Assembly (NCBI GenBank): GCA_945957605.1
Contig: CAMFLR010000007.1
Span: 1-64,000 of the forward strand
Reading direction: 5' to 3'
From: an uncultured Isosphaeraceae bacterium
Lineage (GTDB): Bacteria; Planctomycetota; Planctomycetia; Isosphaerales; Isosphaeraceae
DNA: 64,000 nt
Within the stretch, counting starts at the first letter, position 1. Each line of letters begins with the position of its first letter. The translations under genes and the position numbers were made by a program. The notes under the pieces are model-generated. The model saw only the letters and a list, made by a program, of their open reading frames with translations, made no database searches and was not told where the DNA came from. Below, piece by piece: positions 26,119-35,466 of the stretch.

Positions 26119-26651
26119 GGGTTGCTCCTTCGAGCGATGAATTGGGCAGGGCGAGTGTCTCTGAGTGCCGTCCGTTTAACCGCACTTCACCCGCAAACCA
26201 TTACAATGCCCCCTAAAGTTACCCCCGTTATTCTTTAATAGTTTCAGCTTTTTCGAACCGATTTTAAAGATGAACTGAATTCATTAATGCCAAAGACGTT
26301 CGGCTGAGAGTCGCAGGAAAACAAAAGTTGGCAGAACCGGCGCAGATTGATGTTTGTCTGATAAAAGAAAGCCTGCTGGATGCCAAAACGAAACATGTGA
26401 TTCATGTAAGTTGGTGGTTTGGGAATTACAGAAAGAATCCGGAAAGCGTAACGACGGGAAAATAAGGCGAATTATGAGAATCATTGGATTGCGTGATTTG
26501 GGTTAATATTCGTTATTTAGGAAATGGATTTGATGGAGAATTGCAGCCTGATCTGAACGGAAAGGACTGCCCATGTGTCGGAGTGCGAGGCTACACTGGT
26601 GGCGTTGGTAGGACGATGCCCGATGCGGTTCGACTGCGGAGCGAGGGAGTC
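26119..26651. other. 533-base intergenic region, AT-rich in its centre
   Basis: No gene could be supported. The part from about 26210 to 26560 is clearly richer in A and T than all flanking genes. It must carry the promoters of the leftward cytochrome gene and the rightward arfB gene. Short open frames on both strands have no recognisable protein pattern. Confidence 0.5.
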
Positions 26652-27077
26652 ATGGCGGCGCTCGAGATCACACGCAATCTTGCGATTCCGGAGGATGAAT
26701 TCACCTTTGAGCTTTCGCGCTCGGGCGGACCGGGCGGGCAGAATGTCAACAAAGTGAATTCGAAGGTCCAACTGCGCTGGTCACCCGGTGCAAGTCAGAG
26801 CCTCCCCGCGCCGATTAAAGAACGACTCCTCGCGCTTGTGGCGAATCGGTTGACAGTCGAGGGCGAATTGCTGGTAGCGTCGAGTCGAACGCGCGACCAG
26901 GCGAAGAACCGCGAGGACTGTCTCGACAAGCTTCGAGCCCTGATTTTGGCTGCGGTCACTCCGCCCAAAACCCGGAGAGCGACTCGACCCACGCTTGCGT
27001 CAAAAGAACGCAGAGTGGCGGAAAAACAGCATCGTGCTGCCGCAAAGCGAGCCCGACGCATTCCCGACGGCGACTGA
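26652..27077 (+). CDS. arfB: Peptidyl-tRNA hydrolase ArfB (class I release-factor-like)
   Basis: A 141-residue protein that rescues stalled ribosomes by hydrolysing peptidyl-tRNA. The catalytic GGQ is in RSGGPGGQNVNKVNSKVQLRW. The C-terminal tail is strongly basic (KERRVAEKQHRAAAKRARR), as needed for insertion into the empty mRNA channel. It lacks a codon-recognition domain, which separates it from RF1/RF2. ATG at 26652 is chosen because GAGGGAG lies just upstream and the length then equals that of ArfB/YaeJ; an open frame extends further up without a conserved sequence. Confidence 0.93.
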   Translation: MAALEITRNLAIPEDEFTFELSRSGGPGGQNVNKVNSKVQLRWSPGASQSLPAPIKERLLALVANRLTVEGELLVASSRTRDQAKNREDCLDKLRALILAAVTPPKTRRATRPTLASKERRVAEKQHRAAAKRARRIPDGD

Positions 27078-27123
27078 TTTCACACGGATTCTTTGATCGA
27101 TTTTCAGATCCAAGCGAGCGACA

Positions 27124-27381
27124 ATGGCCGACTTCAGCCCCCACCAGCAGAAGATCATCAAGCGCTACTACAACAACTTCGACCAGATCCAGCAGCAGCG
27201 GCTTTCTGAGATGATCGGCGACATTTATCTCTCTGAAGGGAAGAAACTCGACCGGCTCTGGAAGAACATGGGAGAGCTCTTGAAGAAGCTCGAATTCCCA
27301 CAAGCCCGCATCGATCACCTGCTCGAAAAACGCGATCCCAAGCTCCTGCCAGGCGTGCTGAAAGAACTAGAAGGTAAATAA
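27124..27381 (+). CDS. Small helical protein of unknown function
   Basis: An 85-residue, mostly helical and highly charged protein (MADFSPHQQKIIKRYYNNFD at the start, LEKRDPKLLPGVLKELEGK at the end). It starts 46 bases after arfB on the same strand and has codon use like its neighbours, so it is probably a real cotranscribed gene. No membrane segment or known motif is present. Confidence 0.65.
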   Translation: MADFSPHQQKIIKRYYNNFDQIQQQRLSEMIGDIYLSEGKKLDRLWKNMGELLKKLEFPQARIDHLLEKRDPKLLPGVLKELEGK

Positions 27382-27634
27382 GAATTTACGAACTTTGTCT
27401 AACATTTGATCAAGATAAAGTGATAGTCTTTGACAACTCGATCGGAAAACGCGCTCGCTTATTCCGATGTGAGAGCCGGTCGACGCCTGGTAAAGCTGCA
27501 TTGATCCGCCGAAAATCAGTTCGGGTTAAAAAGCGAAAAATGCCAGCTATAGCACGTTGACCGGTTTCTTGGGGTTTCGTACTCTTTTGTCAGGTTCGTT
27601 CTTTTTTGACCACCGGTGTATACGGAGGCTTACG

Positions 27635-28108
27635 ATGTCGTTGGCCCAGCGCGTTCGAGACTACCGGTACGCGAAGGGATGGGGTCCTGACGAGTTAGCT
27701 AGCCGCGCCGAGATATCTCGGACTGCCCTTTATCAAATCGAAAGCGGTAAAACCGAACAGCCGCGCGCCAGTACGCTACGTAGGATTGCGCAAGCATTAA
27801 GCGTACCTACTGAATCGTTGCTGGGGCAAACGCCGTCTGAAACCGCTTCAACCGCCCGGCGCGGTGGAGAGATTGAAGCTGTCGCCCGCGCTCCTGGCGA
27901 CTCGCCGGAACTGCGCGATTCGATTCGCTTTACGCCGACAACGCACTCAACCGCTACGCACGCGACGAGCTGGACCCAGTCGCACCGGGAACGTGACCTC
28001 GAACGTAAGTTCGTTGAGTTGTTGCGTTCACCGCTGGGAGAAGGCATGGCAAGAATCGTCGAAGAGACCTATCGCCTTATGCCCGCTTACGTTGAAGCGA
28101 TTCGCTGA
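27635..28108 (+). CDS. XRE-family helix-turn-helix regulator
   Basis: A 157-residue protein. Residues 5-65 are a Cro/CI-type HTH: LAQRVRDYRYAKGWGPDELA, SRAEISRTALYQIESGK, then RIAQALSVPTESLLG. The remaining 90 residues are Ser/Thr/Arg-rich with a short conserved-looking helix at the end (GMARIVEETYRLMPAYVEAI). The ATG at 27635 has GGAGG six bases upstream, which decides it against an earlier in-frame ATG. About 250 bases of AT-rich DNA precede the gene and likely hold its promoter. The regulated genes are unknown. Confidence 0.85.
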   Translation: MSLAQRVRDYRYAKGWGPDELASRAEISRTALYQIESGKTEQPRASTLRRIAQALSVPTESLLGQTPSETASTARRGGEIEAVARAPGDSPELRDSIRFTPTTHSTATHATSWTQSHRERDLERKFVELLRSPLGEGMARIVEETYRLMPAYVEAIR

Positions 28109-28216
28109 TCGTAAACTGGTGAAAATGGGATTTTGGGGTAAAATTGCTCAAGGTTGGTCGGCAAAAAGCCGACGCGTCGTCGCGACGCCGCCGACCTCGC
28201 ATTGAGTAATCCTCCC

Positions 28217-28717
28217 ATGAGCCCTGCATCGCGCTGGTCGTTCGCGGCCGTTACGGCCATTTCGTTACTTTTCGGAACGAACACAGTCGAGGCGCGGAAC
28301 CCTCCGCGTCGGCGGGTCTACACGCCCGTAACCGAGACGGTTGTTTATGGCAACCCGGCGAACGCGAACGCGCCTAGCAATATGCTCGGGACGTTTTATT
28401 CGACGCCGATGATCATGGTTCGCGGCGATAGCCCCACCGGATCTGGCTATTCACCCCTCGGGCAGTATGGCGTTAACAACCTGCTGATTTACGGGCCGAT
28501 CTCACCCTACCGATCCGTCACTGCGCCGGTGCGAACGTACTCGCGCGGCTACGATGGTTCGGTGGTCGAGCAAGAAGGAACGACGACTTCGAATCCGTTC
28601 CTGCCCGAGCGGCAGCCGGTCACTTATCCCAACGCGAATTCCAACTACTACAAGCCGCGGCGAATGACTTCGCCCCCCTGGTGGCAGAGCGGTATCAACT
28701 GGGTCGACCAGAACTGA
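28217..28717 (+). CDS. Secreted protein of unknown function
   Basis: A 166-residue protein from ATG 28217. A signal peptide is visible (RWSFAAVTAISLLFGTNTVEA). The mature part is rich in Tyr, Asn, Pro and Arg with little hydrophobic core (RRRVYTPVTETVVYGNPANA, TYPNANSNYYKPRRM), suggesting a disordered or surface-associated protein. Two small hairpins (28157-28173 and 28174-28188) lie between the XRE gene and this one. No family recognised. Confidence 0.65.
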   Translation: MSPASRWSFAAVTAISLLFGTNTVEARNPPRRRVYTPVTETVVYGNPANANAPSNMLGTFYSTPMIMVRGDSPTGSGYSPLGQYGVNNLLIYGPISPYRSVTAPVRTYSRGYDGSVVEQEGTTTSNPFLPERQPVTYPNANSNYYKPRRMTSPPWWQSGINWVDQN

Positions 28718-28723
28718 GTCTGG

Positions 28724-31096
28724 TCACTCTGGCTCCATTCGCTGACGAAGCCGAACGAATTTTTCCTTGAGCGCGGGGCCGCCGAGGTCTTCATGCAAGA
28801 CCTCGGTGGCATCAATTAGCCTTCTCGCTTCGGCCGCTTTTCGGCTGCGATAGAGCGAAAGTGCGAGTCCATAACGCGACTCGATCCACGCCGCGCTGCC
28901 GGGTTTAAGCGACTTCGCCCGCATACGCTCAACATCAATCGCCATGGCGTACGCTTCCAGCCGGATGAACGCATCGGCAAGGTCACGAAGTCCATCGGCG
29001 TCGAGAAGCGCTGCGTTGGGGGCGCTTGGCCCTGCGAACGTCTTGCGGGCAGCGTCGGTTGCGCCTGTCGCGATTTGAGCGCGAACGAATCGCAGGTTAA
29101 GCTCGGCGGCAATCGCCGGAGCGACCTCTTCTTTTCGTTTAGCCGGCAAGTCACCAAGGAGACGAAGGACAAGTCGGCCGAATCGTGCGCGATTTGAGTC
29201 ATTCTCGGTCGTGTCGGACGCGTGGTCGAGCAACTTCGCGATGTTGCGAAGCTCGTTATCGGAGATTTTCATCCCCCAGGTGCGGGCCTCGCGCTCGGCT
29301 TCCGAGAATCGCGACGATTCGGCCAGCGCAACGATCTTCAGCCCGCGAACCGCTAGATGCTGCGCCTCGCTGGCAGCACGCTTTTCGAGCGACTCGCACG
29401 CCTCGAGTGCTTGTGCTCCCCGAGCAACTTCAGGGCGTAAGTCGAGCCGTACCTGTGCAATCTCAAGCTCGATCGCATCGCTCGTCCCTGGCACCGCGTC
29501 GATGCTTTTCTTCAGAAACTGGCTGATATTCTCATATGTTTTTTTGATTCCTGCCCGATCTTCAGCAATTCGCAGGTTGTCGAGTGCTTCCTCGTCGTTG
29601 CGAACGATCGCCAGTCGTGCCGACAGCCAGCGCGGTTGGCCGGGAGCGATTGCGTGCCAGTGTGCGAGAGCCTTATCGAGCTGTCCGTTCTCGGCCTCAG
29701 CCTGGCCAAGTAGCCAGCGAGCTTCGCCGACGGCTGGGTCGTTAGGATAATCTTTCACAAGCGCTTGCATTGCTTGAAAATAGGCATCGGGGGTTGCGCC
29801 TGGGACGTTTTCGGCAAGCGCGCGTCCTCGCGCGAGCACGCGAAGCATTCCGGCCTTGGGGCGATCGGCCCCAGTTCGCGAATCGCCCCACATCCGCGTG
29901 AAAATCGCGTCGGCCTCGGCATACTGGCCGTCCTGAAAAAGTAGAGCTCCCGCGCGCAGACGCAGCCGAGCGCCTTCCTTGAGCTTGCCCGACGACGTGG
30001 CGTTATCGGCTGCTTTTTCGATCAACGTGGATGCTCGCGTGACGTTTCCGCTGGCAATCCAGCCATCGGCGAGAGTGTCGAACTCCTCGGGCTCGAAGTG
30101 TGGCGACGGGTTCTCAATTGCCTGCGCGAGGTCGATGAGCGCCATCCGGGCATCGACTCGTTGCGACGTCCGCAAGGGCTGCGCTCGCTTGAGCGCATCG
30201 GCGTCGGCATCGCGACGCTGCACACCCGCCGAGATAGCCTTGTGTTCGGCGACACGCGCCCGGACACCCAGCACCGCCGCGGTCACTGGTTCGAGCTTTC
30301 CCGCGTCAATGGCTTCGATCGCCGATTGAAATCGCCCCTCGCCGATAAGTTGAGCCACCTTCACTTCGAGAAACGCCGCGGCGGGAGGCGGAGACTTCGA
30401 TTTGTTAGCCTCGTCGAGGTCTTCGCCCGCGTCATGAAACTGTTTCTGCCTTACGCGGATATCGGCTCGAAGGAGATACGCGTAGCCGGCGACCGACGCT
30501 TCGCTCGGCATTGGTTCGAGCTGCGCGAGAGCCGCCTTGAGATGTTCGGTTTCTTCTTGTGATCGCGGCGGAGCGAGGCCAGCGCGATCGACTTGCGCCT
30601 GCGCGGCGCGGAATCGCGCGTTCTGTGCGATCAGCGGTTCGACCCCGGAAAGACCGGGCTCGATGCGAATGAACCGGGCAATTGTCGCATCAAGTTCTTC
30701 TTTAGCGTGATTGCGAAGCGTTGCGTCGACGGGAGCTGCGGCGAGTTTGGCGTCGTCGATCGACCGCCGCGCATCGGCCCACAAGTAGACAGCGGCCTGA
30801 ATTGCGATCGGAACTTCGAGCGGGTTTCGGGGATTGGCGGCATTGAACTCGTCGAGCAGCGTGATCGCCGCGATCGACAGCTTCGAGCGCGATTCAGGAC
30901 TATCGGCCCCCTCCGCGCGTTTGTCGAGAGCCGCCGCAGCTTCGAGCGCGATCGAGCCGCGCTCTTCAACGGTTCGATTCGCGTCTTTGAGCTGCCGGCG
31001 TGCGACTTCAAGAGGATCGTCGCTACCCGGTGCCGGATCATCCGCTTGTGCGATGACAAGGGAGCAAAGAATCAAGGCATACTTGAGCAGCGGCAT
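28724..31096 (-). CDS. Large TPR-like helical repeat protein, secreted
   Basis: A 790-residue protein with an N-terminal signal sequence (LLKYALILCSLVIAQA). Almost the whole chain is predicted helical, with Ala/Leu-rich repeats of TPR type, for example EVARRQLKDANRTVEERGS, AEARWLLGQAEAENGQLDKALAHW and PDAYFQAMQALVKDYPNDPAV. No enzyme motif is present, so it is probably a scaffold in the periplasm or paryphoplasm. It is the last gene of a leftward run after the MFS and ceramidase-like genes, 42 bases behind the latter. Confidence 0.75.
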   Translation of the reverse strand: MPLLKYALILCSLVIAQADDPAPGSDDPLEVARRQLKDANRTVEERGSIALEAAAALDKRAEGADSPESRSKLSIAAITLLDEFNAANPRNPLEVPIAIQAAVYLWADARRSIDDAKLAAAPVDATLRNHAKEELDATIARFIRIEPGLSGVEPLIAQNARFRAAQAQVDRAGLAPPRSQEETEHLKAALAQLEPMPSEASVAGYAYLLRADIRVRQKQFHDAGEDLDEANKSKSPPPAAAFLEVKVAQLIGEGRFQSAIEAIDAGKLEPVTAAVLGVRARVAEHKAISAGVQRRDADADALKRAQPLRTSQRVDARMALIDLAQAIENPSPHFEPEEFDTLADGWIASGNVTRASTLIEKAADNATSSGKLKEGARLRLRAGALLFQDGQYAEADAIFTRMWGDSRTGADRPKAGMLRVLARGRALAENVPGATPDAYFQAMQALVKDYPNDPAVGEARWLLGQAEAENGQLDKALAHWHAIAPGQPRWLSARLAIVRNDEEALDNLRIAEDRAGIKKTYENISQFLKKSIDAVPGTSDAIELEIAQVRLDLRPEVARGAQALEACESLEKRAASEAQHLAVRGLKIVALAESSRFSEAEREARTWGMKISDNELRNIAKLLDHASDTTENDSNRARFGRLVLRLLGDLPAKRKEEVAPAIAAELNLRFVRAQIATGATDAARKTFAGPSAPNAALLDADGLRDLADAFIRLEAYAMAIDVERMRAKSLKPGSAAWIESRYGLALSLYRSRKAAEARRLIDATEVLHEDLGGPALKEKFVRLRQRMEPE

Positions 31097-31138
31097 GTGG
31101 GCATTCTGATGAGACAGGCACCGGGCAGCCTGAGAGCC

Positions 31139-32440
31139 TCATGCAAGCAGCAGGGCCCGAATTGCTGCGCGATAGTCTGCCTCGGTTTCGGGGCTAACGA
31201 AAGAAACCGACGGCTCGTAACCACCTTCAGCATACGACCGCTGGAGCGGTATGTACCAGGGGCCATCGTCTCCATACGCCGCAGTCGCGAGCCAGGTGCG
31301 GGGACGAACGCCTTGAGCCTCGAGCTGGTATTCGACAAACGTCTCGGCGGGAAGGTGCAGCGACGAGACGGTCGGCCCCAGATCGAGCCGGGCCAATGTG
31401 ATGGGTGTTTTCGTTGCGACGCGCATCAACCAGCCGCAAGTCAGCGCCGAGCGGTTGCGATTGACGACTGTGTCTTTGTCGTTCGCGACGATGGCTTTCA
31501 ACTTGTCGAGGGCGAGATCCTCGCGCGGCTTGAAAAAGTGAGGACGGGTCGTCCAGGCGATCTGATCGAGCCGGTCGGTCTGCTTGGGCGATTGGCCATC
31601 GGCGGCAACCATCGCCTGATAAATGCGATCGGCCAGAACCGCACGGTTTGCCTTTTCGCCGTCGTTGTACTTGCCGGCCGTCACGTTGCCAGCGCAGCCG
31701 GTGAAGTACAGGTGAGCGACTTCAGGCTCGTCACGATCGCGGTGCGCACGAGCCAGGCCAACGAAGTCGGCGGTCACGCGGCCATCGCCGTAATAGCTCA
31801 TGGGATGGACGGCGTAGTAATACAGTCGAGCGAGCGGGGTTCCGCGATTGAACAGCGAGATCGACCGCAGGAGCGGATCGATCGTGCCATCGGGCTCGGC
31901 GCGGGCGGCGGCAAGTTTTGTCGCGCTCGTCCGCGTGTATTTGATCTTGCCGTTGGCACCAATCACTCGCCGATTACACGCGACCTGTTCCACCTTGGCG
32001 TCGCCGTGCGCGACGTGCGTGATCGGTAGCGAACGTGCGAGCGACTCGCGAACAGTTTCGCTTGCACGCTTTAGCAGGTCTTCAAAGTATTTCTCGTCGT
32101 AAATCAGCACTTTTGAATCGCTTTTGCGCAAGAGAGCATTTGCGCTTGCGCAGGCGAACGGCGCATTGTGCTGATGGACGCTGTGAATTTGCACGCGATC
32201 GGGTGTCGTGTGCGCGGCGGCGGCAATTCTCTCGGCGAGTTGGCGGAAGGTGTCGTTACAAACGCCGGTCCAGTCGATCGTTGCCAGGACAATCGGCAGG
32301 CCGGCGCCTTCGAGCACAACTCCGCGTAGCCGCAATGGATCGTCAACGCCGACAACAGGGGTGATCCAGCCGCCGCAGAGCGAGTGGCCCAGCGGCGGCG
32401 TGGCGTCGAGGTCGAAGCGAGCAAGGTGCAGGTCGGCCAA
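31139..32440 (-). CDS. Neutral/alkaline ceramidase-like hydrolase
   Basis: A 433-residue protein resembling the N-terminal catalytic domain of neutral/alkaline non-lysosomal ceramidases: an early TPPLGHSLCGGW segment, VLATIDWTGVCNDTFRQLAE, the metal-site region IHSVHQHNAPF, YYYAVHPMSYYGDGRVTADF, and LYFTGCAGNVTAGKYND. These His positions coordinate zinc in the family. It lacks a signal peptide and the C-terminal Ig-like domain of secreted ceramidases, and planctomycetes hold many such paralogues whose substrates are unknown. It starts 34 bases after the MFS gene. Confidence 0.85.
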   Translation of the reverse strand: MADLHLARFDLDATPPLGHSLCGGWITPVVGVDDPLRLRGVVLEGAGLPIVLATIDWTGVCNDTFRQLAERIAAAAHTTPDRVQIHSVHQHNAPFACASANALLRKSDSKVLIYDEKYFEDLLKRASETVRESLARSLPITHVAHGDAKVEQVACNRRVIGANGKIKYTRTSATKLAAARAEPDGTIDPLLRSISLFNRGTPLARLYYYAVHPMSYYGDGRVTADFVGLARAHRDRDEPEVAHLYFTGCAGNVTAGKYNDGEKANRAVLADRIYQAMVAADGQSPKQTDRLDQIAWTTRPHFFKPREDLALDKLKAIVANDKDTVVNRNRSALTCGWLMRVATKTPITLARLDLGPTVSSLHLPAETFVEYQLEAQGVRPRTWLATAAYGDDGPWYIPLQRSYAEGGYEPSVSFVSPETEADYRAAIRALLLA

Positions 32441-32474
32441 AGATCACCTCACGTTGTCGCGAATCGGAGACAGG

Positions 32475-33803
32475 TCAGGCGCTGGCGAAATCAGGTTCAG
32501 CCGCCGGCTTGTTCTTGATCTCTTCATCGCGGAACAGAACCGCGAAGATCAAGACGGCGAGGATTGTCAAAGCGAGCGGTCCACCCCAGACCATCATCCA
32601 GTTGGTGATCGTCTTGTCGTCAACCTTGGTCGAGAAAGTCTCGCGAAGGCGGCCCGAAAGCACGCTGCCGACAATCTGACCGATGCCGTAGATGATGAAG
32701 ATCAGGAGGTTCTGAGCCGACGCCTTGATGTCACCCGAAGCAGCCCGGTCGACGTACATCTGCGCGACGACGAAGAAGAATCCGAAACAGAAGCCGTGAA
32801 GGGCGATCGACACGACCATCAGCCACTGGGGCTGGCCGATCATCGACAGCACGAATCGAAGCGCCCACATGCCTGCACCGAGCAGCATCGTCTGCTTCAC
32901 GCCAAGCCGGGCAACGGTGATTGGCACCAGTACCATGACAACGGTTTCGGCGATCTGACCGATCGTCATGTAGGCGCTAGTTTGAGTTTCGGAAATGCCG
33001 ATATCGACAAGGAACGGCGCTTCGCAGGCGAAGTAGAACGATAGCACGATACCGATGAGTGCCGCGGAGAACACCAGCGTCGCGAAGGAGCGATGCTTGA
33101 GCAGCGAGAGCGTTTCGAGAACGGCGGAAGGCTCGGCCTTGGTTGCCTCGCCTTCGTGCCCGCCAATTTCGGCCGCGGGCGCGGGCTTGTTGACCGGCAC
33201 GGGCGGCGTGTGTGGCAACATCAGGCAGTAGCCGCTGTAGACGATCGAAACAACGCCAGCGAGGCGGAGGCAGTCGCGGAACGTTGGATTGCCGATCGCG
33301 TCGAAGAGCGGCTTGAATGCGTCGATCTTCGTTGCCGAGCCGAAGTAGAACGTCCAGAAGAAACCGGCGGCGATCCACCCGAGCGTGCCCCAGAGGCGAA
33401 TGCTCGGAAACGCGTCCTGGTTTGATTCGCCGAGGCTTCGGAACGTGATTGAGTTCGTCAGGCCCATCGTCGGCATGTAGAGCGCCGAGTAGATGAAGAG
33501 GACGAGGAAGATCGGCCAGAAGGAGGTCAGGTAGGCCGTCAAGATTAAGAGAATTCCGCCGACAAAGTGCGAGGCGGCGAGGACTTTTTCGGTCGCGAAG
33601 AAGCGGTCGGCGAGCTGGCCGATGATGAACGGGCCGAGAATCGAGCCGAAGCCGCCGACGGAGAAGATCCAGCCGATGCTATCGTTGCTAAGCTTGAGAC
33701 CGTTGTCGCCGAGGTGAAGTGCCAGAACCGGAAGCCAGATTCCCCAGACGAAGTATTGGAGAAACATCATCACGGAGAGTTTGATCTTCAATCCGAGGCC
33801 CAT
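32475..33803 (-). CDS. MFS transporter, nucleoside:H+ symporter-like (NupG family)
   Basis: A 442-residue inner-membrane protein with about 12 transmembrane helices. MMFLQYFVWGIWLPVL at the start, GGFGSILGPFIIGQLADRFF after helix 2, and LFIYSALYMPTMGLTNSI are typical of the NupG/XapB group that imports nucleosides. A hydrophilic loop of about 35 residues (KPAPAAEIGGHEGEATKAEP) lies between helices 6 and 7. The substrate is not proven. It leads the leftward operon with the ceramidase-like and TPR genes. Confidence 0.87.
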   Translation of the reverse strand: MGLGLKIKLSVMMFLQYFVWGIWLPVLALHLGDNGLKLSNDSIGWIFSVGGFGSILGPFIIGQLADRFFATEKVLAASHFVGGILLILTAYLTSFWPIFLVLFIYSALYMPTMGLTNSITFRSLGESNQDAFPSIRLWGTLGWIAAGFFWTFYFGSATKIDAFKPLFDAIGNPTFRDCLRLAGVVSIVYSGYCLMLPHTPPVPVNKPAPAAEIGGHEGEATKAEPSAVLETLSLLKHRSFATLVFSAALIGIVLSFYFACEAPFLVDIGISETQTSAYMTIGQIAETVVMVLVPITVARLGVKQTMLLGAGMWALRFVLSMIGQPQWLMVVSIALHGFCFGFFFVVAQMYVDRAASGDIKASAQNLLIFIIYGIGQIVGSVLSGRLRETFSTKVDDKTITNWMMVWGGPLALTILAVLIFAVLFRDEEIKNKPAAEPDFASA

Positions 33804-33963
33804 TGCGTTGAACTCCGATCGTCGAAGGGATGCGCTGGCGGGACGAGTGCGGACCGTGCAGGGGAGGGCCGGCCGCTTCGTGAATTGAGGACGAATTTAA
33901 CCGTCAAACCGATGTGATGCTACCGGCTTCCGCGGGATTTGGGCCAGTTTCGCCGCATTCGCA

Positions 33964-35241
33964 TCAGTCGCGCCGGAATTGCGATTCCCGAGGTGCGCGA
34001 TAGGTCACCGCCATCTCGGGCGTTTCAACCGGAACGCTTCCACGGTGGAGCGAGTCGACCGCCGCGATGACCATCCCTGATGTCAGCAGCGTCCGCTCGA
34101 TGGGATAATTCGCCTTGCCAGTGAGCACGAGGTCTTCGATGTGCCTCGCCAGCGGGTTGAAGAAATCGGCGGTCGTTGGGCCGCCCAGAAGCGGGCCGCC
34201 TGAGTTAGGCATCGGTAGATACATCTGGCAAGAGACGACTTCGCCATTGTCTGCCCGGAGTCCTGCGTAGTTGAAGTCGCGGATCGGCGCCAGAATCAAT
34301 GTCGTACGGAAACCGCCGACGTGCTCGATCAGGTACGCAACGATGTTGGGCATCGCCTTGCGCGCCCATTCAAAGGTAACGGCGTCGGAGACATAACCAG
34401 TTTCGACCGGCAAGCTATGGCTCCGACAGAGCGCAGAGACAATCAGCCGGCGGGTGACTTCGCGGTCGCTTCCCGCCAGAGCGTCCCAGGCCGCACTTCC
34501 TCGGATCGCCCGAACCTGACGAATTCCCGTTTCGCCTCCCTGGCGTCGTTCCGACATGCACTGCGCGGTTTCCAGTCCGTGGAAGTCGTAACTATCGACA
34601 CCGCCGTAGCCGACGCAAACGCTCTCAACAAGCGGAACATCGTACGGCATGTCGATTTGCGGCAGTCGCGACGTTACAGGCAGTGACGAGCCTGCCAGGA
34701 ACGGGAAGCCCAGCCGTTTCGAGTCGTCGACCATCTGTTTGCACTGTTTCCAGTCGGTCGACAGGTGCTTGTCGTTGAAAACCGGCACGCTCCGGCCGCT
34801 GGACTCGAACACTTTCATCACGCGTTTGAAGAATTCGTAACGCGGGTAGAGCGTCTGTCCCTTGTTGTTGCGGGGATACTTGCCGTGTTCGGCGATGATC
34901 ACCACGCCATCGACGGCCAGCTTCGAACCGCCGAGCGTCAGTGCTTCTTCGATCGTCGAAAACCGCTTGAGTTTATGGCGATCGACGCGTCCTGTAGTGA
35001 GGTCATTTCCTGGCGTCTGATCGACATAAACCGACGCGACATCGATTCGGGGCCGACTCCACGCGCCGCCCCACGTGTACCCCAGCGTGAGGCGGTCGAG
35101 AAAATGCTGGGCGTGCGAGAGTGGCCGAATGACCGTGCCAATAAAAGCCACCCGTTTTCGTGGAGCCTCTCCTTGCGCCAGTCTTCCGCAAACCACGAAC
35201 GCCCCGGTGCCCGCCAGGAATGCGCGACGACTCGTCATCAC
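33964..35241 (-). CDS. Tat-exported protein of unknown function
   Basis: A 425-residue protein with a twin-arginine signal (MTSRRAFLAGTGAFVVCGRL). The first third looks like a nucleotide- or sugar-binding Rossmann-like layout (KRVAFIGTVIRPLSHAQHFL, VDGVVIIAEHGKYPRN). Later blocks are VDSYDFHGLETAQCMSERRQ, ETGYVSDAVTFEWARKAMPN and GGPLLGGPTTADFFNPLARH. Similar proteins are frequent in planctomycete genomes, but I cannot attach a reaction. It lies 160 bases upstream of the MFS gene on the same strand. Confidence 0.7.
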   Translation of the reverse strand: MMTSRRAFLAGTGAFVVCGRLAQGEAPRKRVAFIGTVIRPLSHAQHFLDRLTLGYTWGGAWSRPRIDVASVYVDQTPGNDLTTGRVDRHKLKRFSTIEEALTLGGSKLAVDGVVIIAEHGKYPRNNKGQTLYPRYEFFKRVMKVFESSGRSVPVFNDKHLSTDWKQCKQMVDDSKRLGFPFLAGSSLPVTSRLPQIDMPYDVPLVESVCVGYGGVDSYDFHGLETAQCMSERRQGGETGIRQVRAIRGSAAWDALAGSDREVTRRLIVSALCRSHSLPVETGYVSDAVTFEWARKAMPNIVAYLIEHVGGFRTTLILAPIRDFNYAGLRADNGEVVSCQMYLPMPNSGGPLLGGPTTADFFNPLARHIEDLVLTGKANYPIERTLLTSGMVIAAVDSLHRGSVPVETPEMAVTYRAPRESQFRRD

Positions 35242-35466
35242 TCACCTCCCAAGGTTGTCGACGGCGACGGATGATCAAAACGTGTTAAACAATAGTTGAG
35301 CGGCGAATCGAGGTAAAGCCTGTGGCGGATAAGGAATTGCAAATGTTGCGGGATGAAGGAATTGGAATATTCCGGGAATAACGCATGATTCGCCTGTCCC
35401 GTTCTCGATAGATAAGGGAGAGGGCGGCTCGGGATCGGGCGGCCAAACAGGCGATGGGAACTGGCT

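Noticed and set aside
26284..26484. Leftward 66-codon open frame in the AT-rich gap
   Set aside because: There is no ribosome site, no protein pattern, and base composition suggests non-coding DNA.
30593..32029. Rightward open frame of 478 codons across the TPR and ceramidase-like genes
   Set aside because: It crosses the border of two well-supported leftward genes and shows no recognisable domain.
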